Of a DNA stretch of 64,000 bases, positions 27,247-35,435 are shown piece after piece. Below the pieces are notes generated by a model. That model worked only from the letters and a program-made list of their open reading frames with translations, searched no databases and had not been told where the DNA came from. Position numbers and translations under genes: made by a program. The number at the start of each line of letters is the position of its first letter. Within the stretch, counting starts at the first letter, position 1. Source of the stretch: Chitinophagaceae bacterium (GTDB lineage: Bacteria > Bacteroidota > Bacteroidia > Chitinophagales > Chitinophagaceae); contig JADBXP010000005.1 of the NCBI GenBank assembly GCA_020403455.1, positions 62,001-126,000 on the forward strand. The letters run 5' to 3'.

Positions 27247-28509
27247 CTATGATTTTACTTCAGCCATATCGGGTATCATCTCGACCTTGTAGGCACCCGC
27301 ATCTAACTTCGCCTTTGTCTCACTGAAAGCACGCAAGGTATCTTCAATATCTTGCTCCGTATGTGTTGCAGTAGGAATTAACCTGTAAATAATATGTCCT
27401 TTAGGAATAACAGGATAAACAACGATCGAGCAGAAAATGTGGTAATTCTCCCTTAAGTCAGTTACCATCGCGGTTGCTTCCTCTACCCCACCCTTCATAT
27501 AAACGGGCGTAACCATGGTATTGGTTTTTCCAATATCAAATCCTCTCTCTCTTAGCCCTTTTTGTAAGCGCAGCGCATTTTCCCACAATTTGGCTTTAAG
27601 CTCAGGTTGTGTTCGTAATAACTCAAGGCGTTTTAAATTACCCAGAACAATGGGCATTGGTAAGCTTTTGGCAAAAATCTGTGAACGGATGTTGTAGCGA
27701 ATGAAATCAATGATATCGCGGTCTCCGGCCAAAAATGCGCCAATGGAAGCCATTGATTTAGCGAAAGTGGAGAAATAAAGGTCTATTCCGTCCTGGCAAT
27801 CTTGTTCCTCACCGGCACCGGCCCCTGTTTTTCCCAAAGTACCAAAACCATGGGCGTCATCAACCAGCAATCTGAATTCGAATTGTTGCTTGAGATCTAC
27901 TATTTCTTTGAGCTTTCCCTGGTCACCTGCCATGCCGAATACACCTTCTGTGATAACCAAGATACCCCCGGTATTTTGCTTTTGTATCAATTGGGTAGCA
28001 CGTTCCAGTTGTTTTACCAGATCGTCCATATCATTGTGCTTGAATACATAGCGATGTCCAGGGTGGAGGCGTAAACCGTCGATGATACAGGCATGAGATT
28101 CAGCATCGTAAACGATAACATCGTGACGGCCACAGATGGCATCAATAGCGCTCATAATCCCCTGGTAACCGAAGTTCATGAGAATGGCATCTTCTTTGTG
28201 CTCAAACTCCGCTAATTCTTTTTCCAGTTGTTCATGGTAGTTGCTGTTACCACTCATCATGCGGGCACCCATGGGATAAGCCAATCCAAACTGTGCAGCA
28301 GCTTCCGCATCTGTTTTTCGAATTTCAGGATGGTTCGCTAGTCCCAGATAATTATTGAGACTCCAAACTACCATTTCCTTTCCACGAAACATCATTCGGC
28401 TGGAAATAGGACCTTCCAACTTGGGAAAGGCAAAATAACCATGTGCTCTTTTGCGGTGCTGTCCAATAGGACCAGCATTCTTCAACAGTTTCTCAAATAT
28501 ATCTGCCAT
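27247..28509 (-). CDS. Alpha-oxoamine synthase family PLP enzyme (SPT/KBL-like)
   Basis: This 420-residue fold-type I PLP enzyme resembles serine palmitoyltransferase, 2-amino-3-ketobutyrate CoA ligase and AONS. The PLP lysine lies in FSTFAKSMASIG, the Asp-His pair in LLVDDAHGFGTLG, and the substrate region in SLNNYLGLANHPE. A segment near the C-terminus has the family's (VVYPVIPKGHIIYRL). Bacteroidota use serine palmitoyltransferase for sphingolipids, but this sequence differs from the classic bacterial SPT, so it may be a paralogue with another acyl-CoA or amino acid substrate. Confidence 0.85.
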   Translation of the reverse strand: MADIFEKLLKNAGPIGQHRKRAHGYFAFPKLEGPISSRMMFRGKEMVVWSLNNYLGLANHPEIRKTDAEAAAQFGLAYPMGARMMSGNSNYHEQLEKELAEFEHKEDAILMNFGYQGIMSAIDAICGRHDVIVYDAESHACIIDGLRLHPGHRYVFKHNDMDDLVKQLERATQLIQKQNTGGILVITEGVFGMAGDQGKLKEIVDLKQQFEFRLLVDDAHGFGTLGKTGAGAGEEQDCQDGIDLYFSTFAKSMASIGAFLAGDRDIIDFIRYNIRSQIFAKSLPMPIVLGNLKRLELLRTQPELKAKLWENALRLQKGLRERGFDIGKTNTMVTPVYMKGGVEEATAMVTDLRENYHIFCSIVVYPVIPKGHIIYRLIPTATHTEQDIEDTLRAFSETKAKLDAGAYKVEMIPDMAEVKS

Positions 28510-28539
28510 ATCATTATTTATTTATCTTCAATAATGCTG

Positions 28540-28547
28540 CAAAATTA
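28540..28547 (-). promoter_or_regulatory. Promoter -7 element TAATTTTG of the alpha-oxoamine synthase gene
   Basis: This exact TAnnTTTG match on the minus strand lies 30 bases before the ATG at 28509. It forms part of one arm of the inverted repeat at 28533-28600. Confidence 0.65.
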
Positions 28548-28583
28548 CGGAATTATGAACTTTTTTCGATTAGAGGGACTGCT

Positions 28584-28591
28584 TAATTTTG
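28584..28591 (+). promoter_or_regulatory. Promoter -7 element TAATTTTG of the PafA-like gene
   Basis: This exact TAnnTTTG match on the plus strand predicts a leader of about 60 bases before the ATG at 28658. It is the mirror partner of the element at 28540-28547. Confidence 0.6.
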
Positions 28592-28657
28592 TGCAGCATT
28601 GATTCTTCGATACTTAATGTAAATTGCCCTCGTTTCTTTCGATAAATCATCCTTATT

Positions 28658-30328
28658 ATGAAAAAGTTCCTGATTGCCCCCCTGTTCTTTGCTGTTTTGA
28701 TTGGCAGGGCACAAAAACCTGTCAAAGAGAGTAGTGCAATTTCACATCCCAAACTGGTGGTTGGAATTGTGGTGGATCAAATGCGGTGGGACTACCTTAC
28801 ACGGTATTATCCGCTTTTTCAGGCCAATGGTGGCTTCAGGAGAATGCTCGGGGATGGATTCTCGTTTGATAATACACAGATTCCCTATGTACCTACGGTG
28901 ACTGCCTGCGGACATACCTGCGTTTATACCGGAAGTATTCCTGCACTGCATGGAATAGTAGGGAACAACTGGTGGGACAATCGCCTCCAAAAAGGAATGT
29001 ATTGTAGCGAAGACAAGTCGGTAAAGGGAGTAGGCAGCAAGACAGAGGAAGACGGGCAGATGAGCCCTAAAAACATGCTGACAACTTCTGTTTGCGATGA
29101 GCTAAGGCTGGCCTCCAATTTTGCGAGTAAAGTGATTGGTATTGCTATCAAAGACCGTGGAGCCATCTTGCCGGCAGGTCATTCTGCCAATGCAGCTTAT
29201 TGGTATGAGTCGAAGACCGGCAATTTTATAAGCAGCACTTATTATATGAACGAGTTGCCCGGCTGGGTTCAACAATTCAATGGACGCAAATTACCCGATT
29301 CATTGTACCGGTTGGGATGGAAAACAGCGTTACCTGCAGCTACTTATTCCCTTTATTCTTCAGCTGATGATAAAGCATACGAGAGCAAACCATTTGGCAA
29401 AGAGGCGCTCGGTTTCCCTTATGACTTAAGCAAATTTGTCGGCAAAGATTATTCAAAAATTTCCAGTACCCCCTGGGGAAATACGCTTACAGCGGAAATG
29501 GCAAAAGCTGCTGTGTTGGCTGAAAAATTAGGGCAAGGGTCAGCAACAGATTTTCTGGCAGTCAGTTTTTCTTCTCCCGATTATATTGGTCACTCCTTCG
29601 GTCCAAATTCTTGGGAGAATGCAGACGATTACGTTCGACTCGACCAGGAACTGGGTAAATTTTTTCAATTTCTCGACGCGCAGTTGGGTGCTAAATCATA
29701 CACTGTTTTTCTCACTGCTGATCATGCTGTAGCCCATATCCCTGGGTATTTGAAAGAAAATCGCATTCCGGGCGGATTACTCGATATGTCAGGGATGATG
29801 AAAGACATGAATCTTCAGATTAAGCAGCGCTATGGTATTGACAATGCCATAGCTTCCATCATGAATGAGCAGGTGTACTTGAGCCGAAAAAGAATGGATA
29901 CCTCAAAGGCGGATGTCGTTGAAATAAAAAACTTTATCGTTCAGTATCTTTTGAAAGAAGAAAACATCACCCATGCGTTCTCAAGCGATGATGTTTTAAT
30001 CACACCCTTACCAAAAGTCATCAGAGAAATGTACGCCAATGGTTTTCATCCCTCCAGAAGCGGTGATATAAGTTTTATTCCCAAGCCGGGTTATTTTATT
30101 GGAGGAAGTACCGGTACAACCCATGGTTCTCCCTTTCAATATGATACCCATATTCCATTGCTCTGGTACGGATGGGGTATCAAAAAAGGAAGCAGCAATA
30201 AGATGGTGTACATGACCGATATTGCTCCGACTGTTGCAGCACTTTTAAGAATTCAAGCTCCAAATGGAAATGTAGGCAATGTTCTGGATGATGCCCTACT
30301 AACCGAAACAGGGAAAGCCCACAAGTAA
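28658..30328 (+). CDS. pafA: PafA-like periplasmic alkaline phosphatase
   Basis: This 556-residue protein has a Sec signal peptide (MKKFLIAPLFFAVLIGRAQ) and the alkaline phosphatase superfamily fold. The residues I recall for PafA (Thr79, Asn100, Lys162, Arg164) appear here as Thr82 in PTVTACGHT, Asn103 in VGNNWWD, and Lys165 and Arg167 in IAIKDRGAI, all with the same offset of three. Metal ligands are in GIVVDQMRWD, SSPDYIGHSFG, TADHAVAH and a His in TGTTHGSPF. PafA enzymes are broad phosphomonoesterases that release phosphate from organic compounds whatever the phosphate supply. It is divergent from the alpha-oxoamine synthase gene. Confidence 0.9.
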   Translation: MKKFLIAPLFFAVLIGRAQKPVKESSAISHPKLVVGIVVDQMRWDYLTRYYPLFQANGGFRRMLGDGFSFDNTQIPYVPTVTACGHTCVYTGSIPALHGIVGNNWWDNRLQKGMYCSEDKSVKGVGSKTEEDGQMSPKNMLTTSVCDELRLASNFASKVIGIAIKDRGAILPAGHSANAAYWYESKTGNFISSTYYMNELPGWVQQFNGRKLPDSLYRLGWKTALPAATYSLYSSADDKAYESKPFGKEALGFPYDLSKFVGKDYSKISSTPWGNTLTAEMAKAAVLAEKLGQGSATDFLAVSFSSPDYIGHSFGPNSWENADDYVRLDQELGKFFQFLDAQLGAKSYTVFLTADHAVAHIPGYLKENRIPGGLLDMSGMMKDMNLQIKQRYGIDNAIASIMNEQVYLSRKRMDTSKADVVEIKNFIVQYLLKEENITHAFSSDDVLITPLPKVIREMYANGFHPSRSGDISFIPKPGYFIGGSTGTTHGSPFQYDTHIPLLWYGWGIKKGSSNKMVYMTDIAPTVAALLRIQAPNGNVGNVLDDALLTETGKAHK

Positions 30329-30335
30329 TTGGAGG

Positions 30336-30354
30336 TATTTGCTATGAGCAAATA
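30336..30354. terminator. Hairpin between convergent pafA and icd genes
   Basis: TATTTGCT and AGCAAATA form an 8-base-pair stem with a 3-base loop in the gap between two convergent genes. There is no clear T tract, so terminator function is tentative. Confidence 0.35.
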
Positions 30355-30375
30355 ATACCGAATATACTAAACCAA

Positions 30376-31608
30376 TTACTGTACGAGTTTAGTGCGCAAA
30401 TTTTTGTCAAGAACTTCCAGGAACTCTTCTGTGTAAAGGTAGTGTTCACCATGTTGAACCCGGTTACCATGAATACAAACAGCCAGGTCCTTCGTCATTT
30501 GCCCGCTTTCGACTGTTTCAACACATACCTGTTCTAGGGCGCGGCTGAAATGAATCAGGGCTTCATTGTTGTCCAGCTTACCCCTGAATTCCAAACCTCG
30601 GGTCCAGGCAAAAATGGAGGCAATGGGATTCGTTGATGTTGGTTTGCCTTTTTGGTGATCACGATAGTGACGGGTAACAGTTCCGTGGGCAGCTTCTGCC
30701 TCCATTACTTTTCCATCGGGTGTGATAAGAGTTGAAGTCATTAAACCGAGAGAGCCAAATCCCTGAGCAACAGTATCACTTTGCACATCACCGTCGTAGT
30801 TTTTACAAGCCCAGACAAAATTACCATTCCATTTAAGTGCGCTTGCTACCATATCATCAATGAGACGATGTTCATAAGTTATACCTGCGGCATCATAAGC
30901 TGCTTTAAACTCCTCCTGATAAACTGTTTCAAAAATGTCTTTGAACCTGCCATCATATTTTTTCAGGATGGTGTTTTTTGTTGACAGATAGAGAGGCCAT
31001 TTTTTTGCAAGTGCTGTATTGAAACAACTTCTTGCAAAACCACGAATACTTTCATCCGTATTATACATGGCCAATGCAACTCCATCTCCTTTAAAGTTAT
31101 ATACTTCATGTTCAACCACCTGTCCGTCTTCACCTTCAAAGCGAATGGTTAGCTTCCCTTTACCTTTTGTAACAAAATCTGTAGCTCTGTATTGATCACC
31201 AAAAGCGTGTCTACCAATACAAATAGGAGCTGTCCAATTTGGAACCAGTCGAGGTACATTCTGACATACAATGGGCTCCCGGAATACCGTTCCATCGAGA
31301 ATATTACGAATTGTTCCGTTGGGGCTCTTCCACATTTGCTTCAGGTTGAATTCCTGCACCCTTTGTTCATCGGGGGTGATGGTAGCACATTTGATTCCAA
31401 CACCATATTGTTTTATGGCATTGGCTGCATCTATGGTTACCTGATCATTGGTTTGATCGCGGTATTCAATTCCAAGATCATAGTATTTGATGTCTATATC
31501 CAGGTAAGGAAGAATCAACTTTTCTTTGATAAATTTCCAAATGATGCGGGTCATTTCATCACCATCCAGTTCAACGACAGGATTAGATACTTTAATTTTT
31601 TTCAACAT
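30376..31608 (-). CDS. icd: NADP-dependent isocitrate dehydrogenase (eukaryote-like type)
   Basis: This 410-residue TCA-cycle enzyme converts isocitrate to 2-oxoglutarate and CO2. The start [14 protein letters not shown], the substrate region [20 protein letters not shown] and the metal-binding Asp segment [12 protein letters not shown] identify the homodimeric type II enzyme, which resembles mitochondrial and cytosolic IDH more than E. coli Icd. The C-terminal [17 protein letters not shown] is the NADP loop. It has its own promoter. Confidence 0.95.
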   Translation of the reverse strand: MLKKIKVSNPVVELDGDEMTRIIWKFIKEKLILPYLDIDIKYYDLGIEYRDQTNDQVTIDAANAIKQYGVGIKCATITPDEQRVQEFNLKQMWKSPNGTIRNILDGTVFREPIVCQNVPRLVPNWTAPICIGRHAFGDQYRATDFVTKGKGKLTIRFEGEDGQVVEHEVYNFKGDGVALAMYNTDESIRGFARSCFNTALAKKWPLYLSTKNTILKKYDGRFKDIFETVYQEEFKAAYDAAGITYEHRLIDDMVASALKWNGNFVWACKNYDGDVQSDTVAQGFGSLGLMTSTLITPDGKVMEAEAAHGTVTRHYRDHQKGKPTSTNPIASIFAWTRGLEFRGKLDNNEALIHFSRALEQVCVETVESGQMTKDLAVCIHGNRVQHGEHYLYTEEFLEVLDKNLRTKLVQ

Positions 31609-31641
31609 ATAAAATTTAATTATGCAAATCTTTTATAAATG

Positions 31642-31649
31642 CAAATGTA
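31642..31649 (-). promoter_or_regulatory. Promoter -7 element TACATTTG of icd
   Basis: This exact TAnnTTTG match on the minus strand lies 33 bases before the icd ATG, in the short gap behind the Nramp gene stop. It suggests icd is transcribed separately from the metal-transport operon. Confidence 0.6.
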
Positions 31650-31663
31650 ATGAATCAGTTCTT

Positions 31664-33553
31664 TTATTGCACATTCACCACTAAAACCGGAATGCTGAGG
31701 GCATGTCGAACACCTTCAATGGTTTCACCAAAGAGATAGTCTTTCAGACCGGCATGCCGGTGTGCTCCCATTACGAGGAGATCGGCATTACAGTCGTTGG
31801 TGAGCCGGACGATCTCTTTTACCCTATTGCCAAATCCAAGAGCGATGTCAACTTTCAAACCCTTTTCGAGTAGCTGAGATTGGTAATGTTCAAGTCTGAT
31901 TCTGTCAGCCCTAGTCTCTTCATCATCACTAGAGGCGCCAAAATAACCCGCGGAGGCACTTTCTACTACGTGAATCAGCACCAATTTTGTTTCATCATTT
32001 TTTTGTGCAACTGCATTCTCAATCAGCAATCTGTCAGCTTCGGTGAAGTCCAATGCAATGGCTACGCACTTTCGTTGAATATCTTTGAATTCAGAGAAGG
32101 TAATAGGATCTCCGTGTAAGGATGCTTTTTTCTTTGCCTTTCTTTTCTTTAATATAGGTATGAAAGTCATGACGAGAAAAAGCCAGAAAATCCATCCTAT
32201 TGGAATTACCATGAGGTATTTCCAGATAACAGCAATATCCGCCATGTAGAAAGCGGTGAGTTGTTCCAGTACCAACCTTCCGTTCAGAAAGACGAGAATG
32301 GCTGCAACAATCCAGGCTGCGGTTTTAGTCAATGGTGAAATAACAAATTCCCCCATGGTGGATTTATCACTTACAAAATGTATTAGTGGGATTACTGCGA
32401 AACCGAGTTGTAGACTTAAAATGATTTGACTAATTACAAGGAGGTCATCAACTTTGCTCTCACCGTAAATCAGAATCACCAATAATGCGGGAATAATGGC
32501 TAATAAGCGTGTAATGAGTCGACGAAGCCAGGGATTGATGCGCAGGTGCAAATAGCCTTCCATAACGATTTGTCCTGCCAGGGTTCCGGTAATTGTGGAG
32601 CTCTGACCGGCAGCGATCAATGCCACAGCAAACAAAATGGGTGCCCACTGATTGCCCAATAACGGCTCCAGTAAACGATGGGCCTCCTGAATTTGGGCTA
32701 CATTGGTGTGCCCATTGGCAAAAAATAGACTGGCAGCGAGTATGAGAATTGCTGCGTTTACCAGAAAGGCAGCATTCAGAGCAATGGCGCTGTCAATTAC
32801 ATTGTATTTAATGGCTCGGCGAATACCTTCTCGGTCATTGCTGATTTTTCTCGTTTGCACGAGTGCTGAATGAAGGTATAAGTTGTGGGGCATGACTGTT
32901 GCCCCGATGATTCCAATGGCAATAAACAGAGAATCGCCGGTCAGGTTGGTGGGAACAAATCCGGTGACAACAGAACTCATATCCGGTTTAGCCATGATGA
33001 TTTGGATGAGAAAACACATTCCGATGATTGCCACCAAACTGATAATAAAAGCCTCCATCTTTCGGATGCCAAAATGATGAAGCAGGAGAAAGAGGAAGGT
33101 ATCAGCTATTGTGATGAGGGTACCTGTCAACAGTGGCAGACCTGTCAACAAATGAATTCCGATGGCCATACCGAGAACCTCGGCCATATCGCAGGCTGCG
33201 ATCGCAATTTCTGACAAGATGTATAAACTAAAATTAACCAAGGGAGGGTAATTCTCACGATTGGCTTGTGCAAGATCACGTCGGGTAACGATGCCAAGTC
33301 GAGCACTGAGACTCTGCAAGAGCAAAGCCATCAGGTTGCTCATAAGAAGCACCCATATCAACTGATAGCCGAATCGGGCTCCACCTTGCAAATCGGTGGC
33401 CCAATTACCGGGGTCCATGTATCCAACACTAACAAGGTATGCGGGTCCTATGTAGGCCAGAATGCGGCGCCACCCCTTGCGAGGAACAGTGGTATCAACG
33501 GTTTCGTGAACCTCACTCAGAGAAGCTTGACCGGAAGAATATTTATTTTTCAT
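31664..33553 (-). CDS. mntH: Nramp-family Mn2+/Fe2+ transporter fused to a universal stress protein domain
   Basis: This 629-residue protein has about eleven membrane helices (residues 30-460) with the Nramp metal-site motifs DPGNWATD (helix 1) and MPHNLYLHSALVQTR (helix 6). A basic linker (ILKKRKAKKK) leads to a C-terminal UspA-like domain (about 490-629) with VAIALDFTEADR, LVLIHVVESA and the nucleotide-loop pattern LLVMGAHRHAGLKDYLFGET. It should import Mn2+ or Fe2+ with protons, with the USP part perhaps sensing nucleotide on the cytosolic side. The ATG at 33553 overlaps the mntR stop by 11 bases, so the two are co-translated. Confidence 0.92.
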   Translation of the reverse strand: MKNKYSSGQASLSEVHETVDTTVPRKGWRRILAYIGPAYLVSVGYMDPGNWATDLQGGARFGYQLIWVLLMSNLMALLLQSLSARLGIVTRRDLAQANRENYPPLVNFSLYILSEIAIAACDMAEVLGMAIGIHLLTGLPLLTGTLITIADTFLFLLLHHFGIRKMEAFIISLVAIIGMCFLIQIIMAKPDMSSVVTGFVPTNLTGDSLFIAIGIIGATVMPHNLYLHSALVQTRKISNDREGIRRAIKYNVIDSAIALNAAFLVNAAILILAASLFFANGHTNVAQIQEAHRLLEPLLGNQWAPILFAVALIAAGQSSTITGTLAGQIVMEGYLHLRINPWLRRLITRLLAIIPALLVILIYGESKVDDLLVISQIILSLQLGFAVIPLIHFVSDKSTMGEFVISPLTKTAAWIVAAILVFLNGRLVLEQLTAFYMADIAVIWKYLMVIPIGWIFWLFLVMTFIPILKKRKAKKKASLHGDPITFSEFKDIQRKCVAIALDFTEADRLLIENAVAQKNDETKLVLIHVVESASAGYFGASSDDEETRADRIRLEHYQSQLLEKGLKVDIALGFGNRVKEIVRLTNDCNADLLVMGAHRHAGLKDYLFGETIEGVRHALSIPVLVVNVQ

Positions 33554-34214
33554 GGTCAATCCATTTAACTAAAAGACAATCTGCCAGGGCCTGGCTGATA
33601 ATTACAGGCTGGGCAGAATCAATAACAACTTCTACAGATCCATCAAAACTAAATTTCCGAACGATGTGCAGCCGAATACCTAAATGAATGTGGTGGTGTT
33701 TCAACATTTCCAGTAAGGAAGGTGATTCATTTCCAACCCCGGTAATTTCCAACAACTGACCAATTGGTTGTTCTAACAGAGGTAATCTCTCCCGAAAAGT
33801 AATTTTTCCTTGTTGATCGGGAATCGGATCCCCGTGTGGATCAAACTGTGGATGACCCAGAAAGCGATCCAGGTATTCTATCAGTTTGGGACTGTTAACA
33901 TGTTCGAGTTGCTCTGCCACATCATGCACTTCTTCCCACCCAAAACCAAGCGTATGTACCAAAAAGTATTCCCAGAGCCGGTGCTTCCGGATGATCTGAA
34001 GTGCCACTTTTTTACCATTGCTACTTAACTTAACTCCTCGGTATGGTTCATAGTGCACCAGCTTTTTGTTCAATAACTTTTTCATCATATCAGTAACTGA
34101 TGCCGGTTGTGTTTGCAATGCCTCTGCCAGGTGGTTGGTTGATACCCGATTGGACTGTTGCTGCAGATGATAGACCGACTTAATATAATTTTCCTCCGCC
34201 ACTGAATAATTCAT
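33543..34214 (-). CDS. mntR: Metal-dependent transcriptional repressor, DtxR/MntR family
   Basis: This 223-residue regulator has an N-terminal winged helix (VSTNHLAEALQTQPASVTDMMK), a dimerisation and metal-binding domain (ALQIIRKHRLWEYFLVHTLG, EEVHDVAEQLEHVNS) and a C-terminal FeoA/SH3-like domain (GVGNESPSLLEMLKHHHIHLG). It should repress its own operon with the Nramp transporter when Mn2+ or Fe2+ is sufficient. A perfect dyad covers the promoter just upstream. Confidence 0.93.
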   Translation of the reverse strand: MNYSVAEENYIKSVYHLQQQSNRVSTNHLAEALQTQPASVTDMMKKLLNKKLVHYEPYRGVKLSSNGKKVALQIIRKHRLWEYFLVHTLGFGWEEVHDVAEQLEHVNSPKLIEYLDRFLGHPQFDPHGDPIPDQQGKITFRERLPLLEQPIGQLLEITGVGNESPSLLEMLKHHHIHLGIRLHIVRKFSFDGSVEVVIDSAQPVIISQALADCLLVKWIDHEK

Positions 34215-34229
34215 GTAGTCGAAATTTAA

Positions 34230-34247
34230 ATTTAGGCAAATCTAAAT
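34230..34247 (-). promoter_or_regulatory. Putative MntR operator (ATTTAG-N6-CTAAAT) over the mntR promoter
   Basis: A perfect 6+6 base dyad with a 6-base spacer contains the minus-strand -7 element TAGATTTG (34237-34244). The -7 element lies 22 bases before the mntR ATG. DtxR/MntR-family operators commonly look like TTTAGG...CTAAA, so this is very likely the autoregulatory site, placed to block RNA polymerase directly. Confidence 0.72.
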
Positions 34248-34369
34248 ATTTTATTCGATTTCTCTTTTCAGTTTCAAGAATCTTCACCATTCATTAATTG
34301 CGGATTTCAGTGGAATCATGTATTTTAGCTTGTTCCGTTATACGGACCCATGATGATTAAAGATTGGAT

Positions 34370-35359
34370 ATGAATAGATGGATGGGCACATGGATCTTCC
34401 TGCTTTTGTTACAAATCGGTTGTAACACTGCTCCGCCTGATTATTCGGGCAATGCCAAGATTTCCGTTAAGGACTGGCTGTCGGTTTTTCCTGAGATAAC
34501 TTTACCCGTTGTGCTACACGACACCGGACTGATTCGCAGGGCAGATACCAATCACATCGGCTATAAAGCACTGACCCAATTTTATCCTGATAGTTTATTG
34601 CAACCTGTTTTGGGTAAAATGAAAAAAGGAAGTTATTTCCGTGCAATCGGCAAAATCAATAAAAAACAAGAGCAATATCTGTTGCTGATAGCTTTTCAAC
34701 CGCCGAAACATGCCCGCTTATTTGTGTTGGTTACATCACCAGAAAATCAACTACTCGATGTCAAAGACTTTTTGGATACACAAAATGATGACGGTTACCA
34801 GCATTATCTGCACATCAACAGAGAACCTACTTTTATGCTGGTAAGAGAAAAAACCGGATCAGACCTTCAATCCATCTATACAAAAACAGGGTGGATCTAT
34901 CCCAGCGAAGGAAAATTCATGGTTATCATGAATGATTCAAATGAAGATACCAAGAATGCTGCTGTAATAAACCCGATAGATACCTTTCCTGCAATGCATC
35001 CGTTCAGTTGGGATTATGGAGACGACAAGAAAAACTTTATTTCCGTAAGAGATGGTTCCTCGCCCGGTAAACTTCTCTTTTTTCTCCACATTGAAAAAAA
35101 TGGTGGAAGTTGTACCGGAGAATTAAAAGGATACATGCAACTAACAGGTAAACGGACAGCTGAGTTTCGTCAATCAGGTGATCCATGTGTGGTACTTTTT
35201 GAGTTCAATACGAATAGTATCAGTTTCAAAGAAACCGGCTCCTGTGGCAATCACAGAGGTATCAAATGTTTGCTGGAAGAAGAATTTCCAAAGAGAAAAA
35301 AACCTGTAAAAAAGCTCCCAAAACCCAATCAAAAAACCAACAACAAAATGAACCGGTAA
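34370..35359 (+). CDS. Hypothetical lipoprotein
   Basis: This 329-residue protein begins with a lipoprotein signal whose lipobox is LQIGC (MNRWMGTWIFLLLLQIGC). The mature part contains about two lobes of mixed beta sequence (EQYLLLIAFQPPKHARLFVL, KLLFFLHIEKNGGSCTGELKGYM) and ends in a Lys/Pro-rich tail. The segment GSCTGELKG has the feel of a lipocalin-like or META-type strand, but I recognise no family. The ATG at 34370 is preferred over a TTG at 34364. No clear promoter motif precedes it. Confidence 0.75.
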   Translation: MNRWMGTWIFLLLLQIGCNTAPPDYSGNAKISVKDWLSVFPEITLPVVLHDTGLIRRADTNHIGYKALTQFYPDSLLQPVLGKMKKGSYFRAIGKINKKQEQYLLLIAFQPPKHARLFVLVTSPENQLLDVKDFLDTQNDDGYQHYLHINREPTFMLVREKTGSDLQSIYTKTGWIYPSEGKFMVIMNDSNEDTKNAAVINPIDTFPAMHPFSWDYGDDKKNFISVRDGSSPGKLLFFLHIEKNGGSCTGELKGYMQLTGKRTAEFRQSGDPCVVLFEFNTNSISFKETGSCGNHRGIKCLLEEEFPKRKKPVKKLPKPNQKTNNKMNR

Positions 35360-35435
35360 CGGTCTATTGTGTAAAAAGTACATTTTATTTTTTTGCCGTA
35401 TCTTGCGGCTTCAAAGACAAATTACGTATAAGCCA

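Larger units (their letters stand above)
28533..28600. repeat. Inverted repeat holding both divergent -7 elements
   Basis: The left arm AATGCTGCAAAATTA (28533-28547) is the complement of the right arm TAATTTTGTGCAGCATT (28584-28600), apart from a 2-base insertion in the right arm. The arms are 36 bases apart. Each arm contains the -7 element of one of the two divergent genes and the sequence just downstream of it, where transcription should start. Confidence 0.7.
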
